64,000 nt of DNA from Herbidospora daliensis (GCF_001570585.1 NZ_BBXF01000002.1:1000898-1064897); one strand, 5' to 3'. Shown: positions 17,751 to 27,152, counted from the first letter of the stretch. Notes: generated by a model from the letters alone, not told the origin. A program made the numbers and translations.

Positions 17751-18793
17751 CCGCCTTCACGTCCCTGTCGCGGGCGATGTTGCTCGGCTGGTTCCGTGAC
17801 CGGTCGGCGCTGTTCTTCTCGATCCTGTTCCCGCTGATGTTCCTGGTCCTGTTCGGCGGCGTCTTCAGCGACATGGGCACGTCCAAGATGACGGTGATCC
17901 AGGTCGGCCAGGTGCCGCTGCTGGAACAGAGCGCGGCGGGGCTGGGCGACGTCCTGGAGATCCAGAAGAGCGACGACCCGGCCGCCGCGCGCGAGAAGGT
18001 CAAGGAGGGAGACGTCGTCGCCGCGATCAGCCAGCAGGGCGACGCGCTCCAGGTCTTCTACTCGGCCGCCGACCAGGTGCGGTCGGGCACCGTCCAGGGT
18101 GTGCTCCGGCAGGTCGTCGCCCAGGCCAACGCCGCTGGGGTGCCGCAGCGCTTCACGATGAGCGCCCAGCAGGTCGAGGACGACTCGCTCAAGGCCATCC
18201 AGTACGTCACCCCCGGCCTGCTGAGCTGGGCGGTCGCCATGGGCGCGGCGTTCGGGGCGGCGGCGACGCTGGTCACCTGGCGGGAGAAGCGCATCCTGCG
18301 GCGGTTGCGGTTGGCCCCCGTCTCACTCGGGTCGGTCGTCGGGGCCCGCGTCGGCGTCAGCGTCGTCATCGCCCTCATCCAGACCGCGATCTTCCTGGGC
18401 GTCGCGTCGTTGCCCTACTTCGGGCTCCAGCTGTCGGCCTACTGGTGGATGTCGATCCCGCTGATCATCGCGGGCACCCTGACGTTCATGGCGATCGGCC
18501 TGGTCGCGGGCGGGCTGGCCAAGTCGGCGGAGGCCGCGTCGGGCATCGCCAACCTGATCGTGTTGCCGATGGCGTTCCTGTCGGGCTCGTTCATCCCGCT
18601 CGACGCCGCGCCCGGCTGGCTCCAGACGTTGTCGAACGTCTTCCCCCTCAAGCACCTCAACCAGGGCCTGCTCGACGTGATGGTGCGCGGGCAGAGTCCG
18701 TTGTCGGCGCTGCCGGAACTGGGCATCGTGCTGGCGTTCGGGCTGGTCATCAGCCTGATCGCGATGAAGGTGTTCCGCTGGGACGACGTCTAG
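17747..18793 (+). CDS. ABC-2-type exporter permease
   Basis: 348 residues. One N-terminal membrane helix (about 22-42), an extracytoplasmic domain of about 130 residues, then five or so membrane helices from about residue 160 to the end make the ABC2_membrane_3 layout. GTG 17747 overlaps the ATPase stop (GTGA). The pair forms a complete exporter. A bidirectional terminator follows at 18803. Confidence 0.88.
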   Translation: MTAFTSLSRAMLLGWFRDRSALFFSILFPLMFLVLFGGVFSDMGTSKMTVIQVGQVPLLEQSAAGLGDVLEIQKSDDPAAAREKVKEGDVVAAISQQGDALQVFYSAADQVRSGTVQGVLRQVVAQANAAGVPQRFTMSAQQVEDDSLKAIQYVTPGLLSWAVAMGAAFGAAATLVTWREKRILRRLRLAPVSLGSVVGARVGVSVVIALIQTAIFLGVASLPYFGLQLSAYWWMSIPLIIAGTLTFMAIGLVAGGLAKSAEAASGIANLIVLPMAFLSGSFIPLDAAPGWLQTLSNVFPLKHLNQGLLDVMVRGQSPLSALPELGIVLAFGLVISLIAMKVFRWDDV

Positions 18794-18802
18794 GAAAGCG
18801 GG

Positions 18803-18832
18803 AACCCGCCGTCGCGGCCACGACGGCGGGTT
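18803..18832. terminator. Bidirectional terminator between convergent genes
   Basis: The perfect 12-bp stem AACCCGCCGTCG/CGACGGCGGGTT (18803-18814, 18821-18832) has a 6-nt loop. It lies between the permease gene and the convergent secreted-protein gene. Confidence 0.8.
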
Positions 18833-18854
18833 GTGGGGGTGCCTTGGGGTGCCG

Positions 18855-19400
18855 CTACTTCTTCTTGGGCTTGACGACCGCCGTCTTGACGGTGCGCATC
18901 ATCTCCCAGCCCTTGAGGTTCTGCTCGCGCAGGCGGGCCCGGTCGAGGTTCTCCGCGCCGGCGGGGATGTCGTACACCCAGGCGCCGACCTTGCCGGTCT
19001 GGGTGCCCTTGGCGGTCTTCTTCAGCTGGAACCGCAGACTCACCCAGGTGGAGTCGCCCACGTCGAGGATGAAGTCGTTGGGGCACAGGAAGTGGCGCCC
19101 GTCGAGGAAGCACTTCAGCCCGTCGCCGGCGCCGTAGGAGATCTTCTTCTTGAGGTCGACGTCCTTCGGGAGGAGGCCGCCGACGTCGAAGTAGTCGGCC
19201 GCGTGGGGGCCGTTGTTGGTCACCTCGAAGGTGTAGGTGACGTAGCCACCCGGCTTGGCCTTCTTCGTGTACGACAGCTTCGTGACCTTGAACTGCGACC
19301 ACGGGTCGTCGGCGGTGGTGGCCGAGGCGGCGGCCGGGGCGACTAACGCCGCCGCGGCCAGCAGGGCGACCCCTGCGATCGTGCGCGTGACAGTGCGCAT
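18855..19400 (-). CDS. Secreted DUF11-like protein with a lysine tail (paralogue 1)
   Basis: 181 residues. Signal peptide about residues 1-28 (LAAAALVAPAAASATTA). The mature domain carries KPGGYVTYTFEVTNNGPHAADYFDVGGLLPKDV, the pattern of DUF11/CARDB-like beta-sandwich repeats of surface proteins. Two Cys sit close together (CFLDGRHFLC), and the tail is VVKPKKK. ATG 19400. The protein at 22951-23631 shares the same layout and many residues (TN.GPH.ADY...GG.LPK, then LRE..(K)GW...KTVKT). The function is unknown; the basic tail suggests binding to an anionic wall polymer (inference). Confidence 0.75.
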   Translation of the reverse strand: MRTVTRTIAGVALLAAAALVAPAAASATTADDPWSQFKVTKLSYTKKAKPGGYVTYTFEVTNNGPHAADYFDVGGLLPKDVDLKKKISYGAGDGLKCFLDGRHFLCPNDFILDVGDSTWVSLRFQLKKTAKGTQTGKVGAWVYDIPAGAENLDRARLREQNLKGWEMMRTVKTAVVKPKKK

Positions 19401-19499
19401 GTGTTTTGTCTCCCAATGAACAGACGGGGAGAGAGAAGGAACCCCCGTGATACTCGAAGGGATTTCCTACCATTTCCCGGCTGAACTGCGAAAGATCTT

Positions 19500-20477
19500 T
19501 TATATGTCGATTCGGCGCGTTCCAAGGATGAGATGGACGTCGCCGAACTCGTGCCACAGATAACCGTGGTCGAGCGCCGCCTCATACGACTTCATGACGA
19601 GATCGGCGCCCCCGACGGCCGACAACATCATGAGATGGGTGGACCGGGGTTCGTGCAGCCCGGTCAGCAGCCCGTCGACGACCTCGGGCGGATGCTCCGG
19701 CGAGACGATCCGCGACGTCCAGCCCTCGTCGTGGCCGGTCTCCAGCGCCCGCACCACCGTCGTGCCGACCGCGATCACCCGGCCGCCGTTCTCCTTGGTC
19801 ATCCGCACCAGCCGCCGGGTGGACGCCGGGACCTCGAACCGTTCGGCGTAGGGCGGCTCGTCCTTCTCGGGTGAGGCCACCCCCGTGTGCAGGGTGACCG
19901 GCGCGATCGTGATCCCCCGGGAGACCAGGTCGGTGACCAGCCGGGTGGTGAACGGCCGTCCGGCGCTGGGCATCTCGGCGCTGCCCGGGATCCGGCCGAA
20001 CACGGTCTGGTAGTCGTCGATGGGCCAGTCGCGGTCGACGTAGGAGTAGCGGATCGGCGTGCCGTGCCGCTCCAGGTAGCCGACGACGTCGGCGTCGAGC
20101 CGGGCCTTCCACAACCGAGGGGTGAAACGTTCGACCAGCCGCAGCGTGGCCCCGCCCGGAAGCGGCAGCCACTCGCCCGGCGCCCCGCCCTGGTACGTGG
20201 TGCCTCCCGGGCACCGCAGCTCGACCAGCCACTCACCCCAGGGCAGCTCGGTCGAGAAGTGCACCCACAACCGGTCGAGCTTCACGGCGGCCGGCAGGGT
20301 GCGCGAGTTGTTGACCACGACCAGGTCGCCGGGGTCGAGCAGTTCGGGCAGGTCGGTGAAGGCGTGGTGGGTGATCGCGCCGGTCAGCCGGTCGGAGACC
20401 ATGAGCTTGACCGAGTCGCGAGCCTCCGGCGGGCGGTGGGCCTCGTTGACCGACGGCAGGGCGAAGTCGATGCTCAT
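19500..20477 (-). CDS. queA: S-adenosylmethionine:tRNA ribosyltransferase-isomerase (QueA family)
   Basis: 325 residues, slightly short for QueA (about 345). In the queuosine pathway this enzyme moves the ribosyl part of AdoMet to the modified base in tRNA. Visible are DLVVVNNSRTLPAAV (about 50-64), TLHTGVASPEKDEPPYAERFEVP and IAVGTTVVRALET, which match the family core. ATG 20477 overlaps the SDR gene stop by 4 bp, so the two are in one operon. I see no other queuosine gene in the window, so a divergent role is possible. Confidence 0.8.
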   Translation of the reverse strand: MSIDFALPSVNEAHRPPEARDSVKLMVSDRLTGAITHHAFTDLPELLDPGDLVVVNNSRTLPAAVKLDRLWVHFSTELPWGEWLVELRCPGGTTYQGGAPGEWLPLPGGATLRLVERFTPRLWKARLDADVVGYLERHGTPIRYSYVDRDWPIDDYQTVFGRIPGSAEMPSAGRPFTTRLVTDLVSRGITIAPVTLHTGVASPEKDEPPYAERFEVPASTRRLVRMTKENGGRVIAVGTTVVRALETGHDEGWTSRIVSPEHPPEVVDGLLTGLHEPRSTHLMMLSAVGGADLVMKSYEAALDHGYLWHEFGDVHLILGTRRIDI

Positions 20478-21136
20478 GCCAGGCTCCCCTTGGTGTGGCG
20501 GCCGCTGGCCGGGCGCTCGGCGACCAGCCTGACGATCAGCGGCGCGACCTCGTCGGGGAGCGGCGCCTCGCCCGCCTCCTGCGGCCCGATCGCGTCGGCC
20601 AGCATCCGCGTCCGCATCTCGCCCGGGTCGAGCCACCAGACGGCCACGTCGCGTTCCTCGACGGCCAGCACGTTGGAGAGCTGCTCCAGCGCGGCCTTGG
20701 TCGCGCCGTACCCGCCCCACCCCTCGTAGGGCTCGACGGCGGCGTCGGAGGAGACGTTGACGACGGCCCCCTTGCGGCGGCGCAGCGCGGGCAGCACCGC
20801 CTGGGTCAGCGCCAGCGGGGCCACCACATTGGTCTCCAGCAGTTGCCGCAGCACGGGCACGGGATAGTCGCCCAGCGCCGGAAGGGGCACCGCCCCCAGC
20901 CCACTGGCGTTGTTCACCAGCAGATCCAGGTCCGGTACGGCTTCCGCCAGCCGCTCGCGGTGCGCGGGATCGGCGACGTCCCCCGCGATCGCGGTCGCGC
21001 CGAGACGCCCGGCCGCCTCGGCGAGGTCGTCGGCGCCGCGGGCGGTCAGGGTCAGGTGCCATCCGTCCTTGGCGAGCTCGGTGGCCAGCGCCAGCCCGAG
21101 CCCTCGGGAGGCCCCGGTGATCAGTGCGTTCTTCAT
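20474..21136 (-). CDS. Short-chain dehydrogenase/reductase
   Basis: 220 residues. Rossmann-fold oxidoreductase with the cofactor motif TGASRGLGLA (about 7-16), NNAS (about 78-81), catalytic Ser in VVNVSSDAA and the YxxxK motif YGATK (about 141-145). The start MKNALITG at 21136 fits the family; an in-frame ATG at 21172 adds 12 residues. It is upstream of queA and translationally coupled to it. The substrate is unknown. Confidence 0.85.
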   Translation of the reverse strand: MKNALITGASRGLGLALATELAKDGWHLTLTARGADDLAEAAGRLGATAIAGDVADPAHRERLAEAVPDLDLLVNNASGLGAVPLPALGDYPVPVLRQLLETNVVAPLALTQAVLPALRRRKGAVVNVSSDAAVEPYEGWGGYGATKAALEQLSNVLAVEERDVAVWWLDPGEMRTRMLADAIGPQEAGEAPLPDEVAPLIVRLVAERPASGRHTKGSLA

Positions 21137-21228
21137 GGGCTCAACGCTAGGAATTCCGGCGATCGAGCACATCGGGCCCGGGACCGGCCGGACCTAGGCC
21201 TTCCGGGCTAGGACTTAGGGTGGCAATC

Positions 21229-22341
21229 ATGCGGGATAGTCAGGACGCCCTGCTGAACGCCGTCAGCGCGGCCGTCCTCGCGGTCACCCGGCACCTCTCC
21301 CCGCGAGAGGTGCTGCAGGTCATCGTGCGCTCGGCCCGGGAGCTCTTGGACGCCCGCTACGCCGCCCTCGGCGTGCCCGACGACGACGGGTCGTTCGCCG
21401 AGTTCGTCGCCGACGGGATCACCCCCGAGCAGTGGGCGGCCATCGGCCCCACCCCGCGCCAGCACGGCCTGCTGGGCGCGATGTTGCGCGAGGGCACCCC
21501 GGTCAGGCTCGGCGACGTGCGCCGCGATCCCCGCTTCGACGGCTGGCCCAAGGCCCATCCGGTGCTGAAGGACTTCCTCGGCGTGCCGATCCAGGACGGC
21601 GACCAGGTGCTCGGCATCATCTTCCTGGCCAACAAGGCGTGCGGGCCGTTCACCCACGACGACCAAGATGTGCTGACCCTCTTCGCCGCCCACGCCGCCA
21701 TCGCGCTGACCAACGCCCGCCTCTACGAACGCGGGCGCGAGCTGACGGTCATCGAGGAGCGCCAGCGCATGGCCCGCGAGCTCCACGACGCCGTCACCCA
21801 GAAGCTCTTCTCGTTGCGGCTCACCGCCCAGGCCGCCAGGGCGCTGCTGGCCACCGACCCCGAACGGGCCGCGCGCGAGCTCGACACCGTGCAGCGCATG
21901 GCCGGAGAGGCGCTGGCCGAGCTCAGAGAGGTCATCGTCGAGCTGCGGCCGGCCGAGCTCGACAGCCACGGCCTGGTCGAGACGCTGCGCAAGAACGTCG
22001 GCCTGCTCGACCGCCTCCACGCCCCGGCGGTCACCTTCGAGGGGCGTTTCGACGGCGAGCTGCGGGCCGAGACCGAGGTCGCGGTCCTGCGCGTCGCCCA
22101 GGAGGCCCAGCACAACGCGCTGCGCCACTCGGGCTGCTCCACGCTGCGGGTGCGGCTCTGGCTCGAACACGCCGACCTCGTGCTGGAGGTCGTCGACGAC
22201 GGCGGCGGCTTCGACGGCGAGCCCACCCGGGGCCTCGGGCTCGAGTCGATGCGCGACCGGGCGGCCGGAGTCGGTGGCAGGCTTGACGTGATCTCCCGGC
22301 CGGGGGCCGGGACGACGGTGAGGATGGTGGTGCCGACATGA
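21229..22341 (+). CDS. GAF-domain sensor histidine kinase (NarL-type partner)
   Basis: 370 residues. An N-terminal GAF domain (about 20-165, with GVPIQDGDQVLGIIFLANK) is followed by a HisKA_3 dimerisation/phosphoacceptor helix (ERQRMARELHDAVTQKLFS, His about residue 187) and an HATPase_c domain (N-box AQHNALRHS, GLGLESMRDRA). There are no membrane helices, so it senses a cytoplasmic signal. ATG 21229 has AGGG 8 nt upstream; GTG 21220 is the alternative. Its 3' end overlaps the response-regulator start by 4 bp, making a cognate pair. Confidence 0.9.
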   Translation: MRDSQDALLNAVSAAVLAVTRHLSPREVLQVIVRSARELLDARYAALGVPDDDGSFAEFVADGITPEQWAAIGPTPRQHGLLGAMLREGTPVRLGDVRRDPRFDGWPKAHPVLKDFLGVPIQDGDQVLGIIFLANKACGPFTHDDQDVLTLFAAHAAIALTNARLYERGRELTVIEERQRMARELHDAVTQKLFSLRLTAQAARALLATDPERAARELDTVQRMAGEALAELREVIVELRPAELDSHGLVETLRKNVGLLDRLHAPAVTFEGRFDGELRAETEVAVLRVAQEAQHNALRHSGCSTLRVRLWLEHADLVLEVVDDGGGFDGEPTRGLGLESMRDRAAGVGGRLDVISRPGAGTTVRMVVPT

Positions 22342-22943
22342 TCCGGGTGCTGATCGCCGACGACCATCCGATCGTGCGCCAGGGCCTGCGCACGTTCCTC
22401 GAGGTCCAGGGCGACATCGAGGTCGTGGCCGAGGCCGGCGACGGCGCCGAGGCCGTCAAGCTGGCCCGCGCGTTGTCGCCCGACGTCGTGCTGCTCGACC
22501 TGAAGATGCCCGTCCTCGACGGGCTGGGCGCGCTGGCCGAGCTCGACGGCGCCGCCCGGGTGATCGTGCTGACCTCGATGACCGAACGCGGCGACGTCGC
22601 GCCCGCGATGCGGGCCGGGGCGGCGGGCTTCCTCTACAAGGACGTCGACCCGGCGGCGCTGGTGTCGGCCATCAGGGCCGTGCACGGCGGCCAGGTCGCG
22701 CTGGCCCCCGAGGCGGCCGAGGCGATGCTGACGCCGTCGTCGTCGGAGGCGGTGGCGCTGACCGACCGCGAACGCGAGGTGCTGGCGCTGATCGCCGGCG
22801 GCCGGTCGAACCGCGAGATCGCGCGGGCGCTCGACGTCGCCGAGAAGACCGTCAAGACGCATGTGTCCAACGTGCTGATGAAGCTGGGCGTACAGGACCG
22901 AACCCAAGCGGCCCTGTACGCCGTGCGTCACGGACTCGCCTAG
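22338..22943 (+). CDS. LuxR/NarL-family response regulator
   Basis: 201 residues. Receiver domain with acidic pocket ADDHP (about 7-11), phospho-Asp in VVLLDLKMP (Asp about 54) and the conserved Lys in FLYKDV. The C-terminal HTH is ALTDREREVLALIAGGRSNREIA...EKTVKTHVSNVL. It overlaps the kinase gene by 4 bp. The adjacent secreted-protein and kinase-WD40 genes are candidate targets only by proximity. Confidence 0.92.
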   Translation: MIRVLIADDHPIVRQGLRTFLEVQGDIEVVAEAGDGAEAVKLARALSPDVVLLDLKMPVLDGLGALAELDGAARVIVLTSMTERGDVAPAMRAGAAGFLYKDVDPAALVSAIRAVHGGQVALAPEAAEAMLTPSSSEAVALTDREREVLALIAGGRSNREIARALDVAEKTVKTHVSNVLMKLGVQDRTQAALYAVRHGLA

Positions 22944-22950
22944 AAGGCGA

Positions 22951-23631
22951 TCACGTGCCCTTCTTGCGGTTGCGCGTGGGGGCGCGGTCGGGCTTCGGCG
23001 GCGGCGGGGGCGGCGGCACGTAGACCTGCTTCGTGGACTTCTTCTTCTTGACCGAGGGGGCCACGATCTGGGTCTTCACGGTCTTGGTGAAGATCCAGCC
23101 CTTGATGCCCAGTTCGCGCAGGCGCTTCTCGTCGAGGTCGCCCGCTCCGGTCGGCACGTCGAAGGTCATGCCGCCGAGCTTGGCGGTGGCGGTGCCGCGC
23201 GTCTTCTTGTTGAGGGTGACCTGGATCGTCAGCCACGTCGAGTCGGTCTGCCAGTCCTCTTCCGGGTCCGGGTAGAGGATGGGCGGCGGCCAGCACCAGA
23301 ACTCGTTGCCCTCCCACGTGCACGTGGTGTTCTTCGGGCCGTTCCACTTCAGGGTGCTGATGATGCCTTTCGGCAGGATGCCCCCGATGTAGTAGTAGTC
23401 GGCGCTGTGCGGGCCGACGTTGGTGATCTCGAAGTAATAGGTGATCTTGGCCCCGGCCTTCACCTTCTTCGGATAGACGACGTGGTGCACCTTGAAGTTG
23501 GCGAAAGGGTCCTTCTTCACGGTGACGCCCTTGGCGGCGCTCGCCAGAGCGGGCGCGGCGCTCGCGGGCACGCTCACCGCGAGCGGTGCTAAGAGCATGA
23601 GTCCGGCGACGATGCCGGAAGTTCGGCGCAT
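22951..23631 (-). CDS. Secreted DUF11-like protein with Pro-rich basic tail (paralogue 2)
   Basis: 226 residues. Signal peptide about 1-26 (MLLAPLAVSVPASA). The mature domain has KAGAKITYYFEITNVGPHSADYYYIGGILPKGI, paralogous to the protein at 18855-19400. A C-terminal tail contains KKKKS, a run of seven prolines (PPPPPPP) and a basic end (RKKGT). ATG 23631 has GGAG 6 nt upstream. It converges on the response-regulator gene 7 bp away and is divergent from the Ser/Thr kinase gene. A cell-surface role is inferred; no enzyme motif is visible. Confidence 0.75.
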   Translation of the reverse strand: MRRTSGIVAGLMLLAPLAVSVPASAAPALASAAKGVTVKKDPFANFKVHHVVYPKKVKAGAKITYYFEITNVGPHSADYYYIGGILPKGIISTLKWNGPKNTTCTWEGNEFWCWPPPILYPDPEEDWQTDSTWLTIQVTLNKKTRGTATAKLGGMTFDVPTGAGDLDEKRLRELGIKGWIFTKTVKTQIVAPSVKKKKSTKQVYVPPPPPPPKPDRAPTRNRKKGT

Positions 23632-23751
23632 GGAATTCTCCGTTGGACAAGACATGGCATTCCCCGTATGTCTAGACCATTATCACTTTGGAACGGTTAA
23701 GCACTACTACACTTCGCGTAGAGTTGATCGTTTGTACGGGGGAGCACCGTC

Positions 23752-26370
23752 GTGCCGCAGACTTCGCCATTACGGCCTGGCGACCCAACTGAGCTGGGGG
23801 TTTACCGCATCGCCGCGCGCCTTGGGGAAGGCGCGCAGGGGGTCGTGTACGCCGGGACCGCACCCGACGGGACCCCGGTCGCGATAAAACTGTTGCGCGT
23901 TACGGACGCGATCGACGCCGATTCGTTCCTCCGTGAAGTGTCGGCCGCGCGCCGGGTCGCGCAGTTCTGCACCGCCCAGGTCCTCGGCGCCCACATGGAC
24001 GGCGACCGCCCCTACATCGTGTCCGAGCTCGTCGACGGCATCTCGTTGCAGAAGGTCGTCCAGCAGGAGGGCCCCCGCACCGGCGGCAACCTCCACCGGC
24101 TGGCCGTCGGCACCATCACCGCCCTGGCGGCCATCCACCGGGCCGGGATCGTGCACCGCGACTTCAAGCCGTCGAACGTGCTGCTGGCCCAGGACGGGCC
24201 GCGCGTGATCGACTTCGGCATCGCGCGGGCGCTCGACTCGTCGTCGACCCTGTCGAGCGGGGTCGTGGGGACGCCGGCGTACATGTCGCCGGAGCAGATC
24301 GAGGCCAAGCGCGTCGGCCCGCCGTCCGACATGTTCAGCTGGGCCGTGACGATGTTCTACGCGTCCACCGGCCGGCCCGCCTTCGGCCACGACAGCCTGC
24401 CCGCCGTGCTCTACCGCGTCATGAACGACACCCCCGACGTCTCGACGCTGCCCGACCTGCTCCGCCCCATCGTCGAGGCCAGCCTCGACAAGCAGGCCGA
24501 CAACCGCCCCACCGCCAGCGAGGCGCTGTTCGCCCTCCTCGACCACCAGGTCGACGACGACCTCGACAAGTCCCTCCTGGCCGGCCTCAACGCCGCCTCC
24601 AAGAAGAAGGACACCCCACCACCCCCGGTGCGCACACCCGCCGACCCCGGCCCGCCCCCGCCGCCGGTCACCCCGGGCTTCGCGCCGCCCGACCCCCAGG
24701 CGCCCCACCTGCGGCCGCCGGTCCAGAACTTCCCGCCCCAGGGCTACCCGCAAGGGCCCGGCCAGAGCTTCCCGCCCCCGGGTTACCCGCAGGGACCCGG
24801 CCAGAGCTTTCCCCCGCCGGGTTACCCGCAAGGGCTCGGACAGGTGCCTCCCGGCGGTTACCCGCAGGGCCCGCCGCAGCCGGGCCCGCCTCAGCAGGGT
24901 CCCGCGCAGGGGTACCCGCCGCGTTATCAGCCCCCGCCGCCGCACCAGAGTTTCCCGCCGCCCGGGTACCAGGCGCCCAACGGTGGGCATCCCGCGCCGC
25001 CGGTCGAGCCGAAGCCCAAGGGCAAGGCGAAGAAGGCGAAGGAGACGCCGCCCCCCGTCGAGGTCGACGCCGACGCGACGACGTTCCACCCCCGGCCCGA
25101 CCCCACCGGCGGCTGGCTCGGTGAGGCGCCGCCGACGAAGAGCAGGGCGGGCCTGGTCACCGGGATCCTCGTCGGGGCGCTCGCGGTGGCGGCGACCGCG
25201 CTCTTCCTCGTACCGAACATCTTCGGCGGCGACGAGGACGACCCCGGAAAGATCCCCGCGGCCGCCCAGGACGCCATCACCGAGGCGCCGGCGACCCTGA
25301 CGCCGACCACGACCCCCGCGGGTTCGGTCCCGTCACCGGTGGCCGCCTCGATGTCGCCGACGACCCCGCCGTCGCCCACGCCCAGCCCGACGCCGACCGC
25401 GGCCCCGGTCCCCGAACTCGGCAAGCAGGACGGCGGCTCCCTGGCCGGGCACCGCAGCTCCATCTACTCCGTCGCCGTCGGGGGCGAGAAGGACAAGCCG
25501 GTCGTCGTCACGGCCAGCGTCGACCGGTCGGTCCGGATGTGGAACGCCGAGTCGCACAAGGCGCTCGGCAAGCCGTTCTACGCCCACGGCGACTGGGTCT
25601 ACGCCGTCGCGACGGCCGAGGTCAACGGCCGCCCGCTGGCCGTCACCGGCAGCCGCGACGGCTCGGTCCGCGTCTGGGACCTGGACAAGCGCAAGGCCGT
25701 CGGCGGCGGCCTGTGGGGACACGGCAACTCCGTCTACACGGTCGCCATCGGCAAGGTCGGCAGCAAGTGGGTGGCCGCCTCGGCCGGCGCCGACGGCCGG
25801 ATCCGCCTGTGGGACCTGAAGACCCGCCAGCCCATCGGCAGCGGCATCAGGGCCCACAAGGACGTCATCAACTGGATCGCCTTCGGGAAGGTCGGCGACA
25901 AGACCGTCATCGTCTCGGCCAGCGAAGACAAGAGTCTCAAGGTCTGGGACGCCTCGTCCAGGAAGCAGTTCGGCAAGACCTTCAGGAGCCACGGCAAGCC
26001 CGTCTACTCCGTCGCCACCGGCGAGGTCGACGGCAGGGCGGTGGCCATCTCGGGCGGCCAGGACAAGAAGATCCGCGTCTGGGACCTGAAGACCGGCAAG
26101 CAGATCGGCGACAGCATGACCGGCCACAAGGACAACGTCTACTCGCTGGCCTTCCGCGAGATCGGCGGCCACCCGATGGCGGTCTCCGGCTCCACCGACG
26201 GCACGCTCCGCATGTGGGATCTGGAGCAGTCGGAGGAGGTCGGCAAGCCGGTGAAGGCCCACGACGGGAAGAACGTCTACTCGGTCGGCTTCGCCGACGT
26301 CGACGGCAAGACCATGGTGGTCTCGGCCGGTGAGGACAAGCGGGTCAGGTTCTGGAAGCTGACCGACTAG
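23752..26370 (+). CDS. Membrane Ser/Thr protein kinase with extracytoplasmic WD40 repeats
   Basis: 872 residues. PknB-type kinase domain about 17-270: glycine loop GEGAQG (25-30), VAIK (43-46), HRDFKPSN (135-142), DFG (154-156) and SPE (179-181). A Pro/Gly/Gln-rich linker (about 285-460) contains several PPGYPQGPGQSF-like repeats. A membrane helix at about 467-489, then a Pro/Thr-rich spacer and WD40 repeats from about 560 to the end (recurring VRVWDL, IRLWDL, LKVWDA, LRMWDL) complete it. GTG 23752 has GGGGGAG at 7 nt. The WD40 propeller is predicted outside the cell, suggesting a sensor or wall-binding domain. Confidence 0.92.
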   Translation: MPQTSPLRPGDPTELGVYRIAARLGEGAQGVVYAGTAPDGTPVAIKLLRVTDAIDADSFLREVSAARRVAQFCTAQVLGAHMDGDRPYIVSELVDGISLQKVVQQEGPRTGGNLHRLAVGTITALAAIHRAGIVHRDFKPSNVLLAQDGPRVIDFGIARALDSSSTLSSGVVGTPAYMSPEQIEAKRVGPPSDMFSWAVTMFYASTGRPAFGHDSLPAVLYRVMNDTPDVSTLPDLLRPIVEASLDKQADNRPTASEALFALLDHQVDDDLDKSLLAGLNAASKKKDTPPPPVRTPADPGPPPPPVTPGFAPPDPQAPHLRPPVQNFPPQGYPQGPGQSFPPPGYPQGPGQSFPPPGYPQGLGQVPPGGYPQGPPQPGPPQQGPAQGYPPRYQPPPPHQSFPPPGYQAPNGGHPAPPVEPKPKGKAKKAKETPPPVEVDADATTFHPRPDPTGGWLGEAPPTKSRAGLVTGILVGALAVAATALFLVPNIFGGDEDDPGKIPAAAQDAITEAPATLTPTTTPAGSVPSPVAASMSPTTPPSPTPSPTPTAAPVPELGKQDGGSLAGHRSSIYSVAVGGEKDKPVVVTASVDRSVRMWNAESHKALGKPFYAHGDWVYAVATAEVNGRPLAVTGSRDGSVRVWDLDKRKAVGGGLWGHGNSVYTVAIGKVGSKWVAASAGADGRIRLWDLKTRQPIGSGIRAHKDVINWIAFGKVGDKTVIVSASEDKSLKVWDASSRKQFGKTFRSHGKPVYSVATGEVDGRAVAISGGQDKKIRVWDLKTGKQIGDSMTGHKDNVYSLAFREIGGHPMAVSGSTDGTLRMWDLEQSEEVGKPVKAHDGKNVYSVGFADVDGKTMVVSAGEDKRVRFWKLTD

Positions 26371-27101
26371 GCGCTGAGTTGTTCGAGGATCGCGTGGTGG
26401 GCGGCGACCCGCGCGCGGCGCACGGCGTGGTCGAGGGCCTTGAGCGCCTCCCGGCGCGCGGTGACCTGGCCGGAGGTCAGCCCGCGCTCCTCGGCCAGCC
26501 GCAGGGCCAGCGAGAGGCGGGCCGCCAGGTGGCCGACGCGGTGGGCCCGCCCGGGGTAGCCGGGCGCCAGCGCGCCGTCGACGTGGTCGAGCGCGGGGAA
26601 GCCCTGCATGGGCCCGTCGACCGAGGTCAGCGCGTCGGTCGCCGACCGCATCGCGGCCGACAGGGCGCGTTCGGCGTCGGCCAGCTGCGGCACGTCGGCG
26701 TCGGCCGCGTGGGCGTCGTGGACGGTCCACCGGATGCCCGAATAAGACGAGCCGCGCCGGTCGGGGGAGGGCACCAGCCCGAACCGCCGGGTGCCGAGCA
26801 CGGCGATGACGGCCTGCCCCGCTTCGAGCGCGGCGCCGTTGAAGACCGGCGGCCCGGTGAGGCCGAGAAGGTCGCCGGGGATGGGCAGCGCCAGCCGGAA
26901 CGACGACAATCCCGTCGCCCGCAGCTCCGCGAGGAAGACGCGCAGCGGCGACTCGCCGGTGATATCGGTCACGATCTGTGGACCGGCCGACCGCTCAAGC
27001 GCGTCGACGGCGTCGTCGAGACCGGCATGGCCGGTCAGCCAGGCGTTGCCCCAGGAGACCAGGGCCGCGGAGATCGGTGAATCGGTGCGCACCCCAACCA
27101 C
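26367..27101 (-). CDS. Conserved protein of unknown function
   Basis: About 244 residues, cytoplasmic, without signal peptide or membrane helix. The N-terminal half is globular (ALVSWGNAWLTGHAGLDDAVDALE, SSFRLALPIPGDLLGL). The C-terminal half is helical and Ala/Arg-rich (AARLSLALRLAEERGLTSGQ). GTG 27101 or GTG 27092 could start it; neither has a Shine-Dalgarno sequence. It is divergent from the ABC ATPase at 27153 across about 50 bp, and its 3' end overlaps the kinase gene stop by 4 bp. I do not recognise the family. Confidence 0.6.
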   Translation of the reverse strand: MVGVRTDSPISAALVSWGNAWLTGHAGLDDAVDALERSAGPQIVTDITGESPLRVFLAELRATGLSSFRLALPIPGDLLGLTGPPVFNGAALEAGQAVIAVLGTRRFGLVPSPDRRGSSYSGIRWTVHDAHAADADVPQLADAERALSAAMRSATDALTSVDGPMQGFPALDHVDGALAPGYPGRAHRVGHLAARLSLALRLAEERGLTSGQVTARREALKALDHAVRRARVAAHHAILEQLSA

Positions 27102-27152
27102 GATAAGGCAATAGATTTTACGCGGACGGATTCGGACGTGAGGGGGATCGTC

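Noticed and set aside
19500-21062. A single fused QueA plus N-terminal extension of about 195 residues
   Set aside because: The extension is the SDR gene read in another frame; the SDR motifs (TGASRGLG, YGATK) show the true frame, and QueA begins at 20477.
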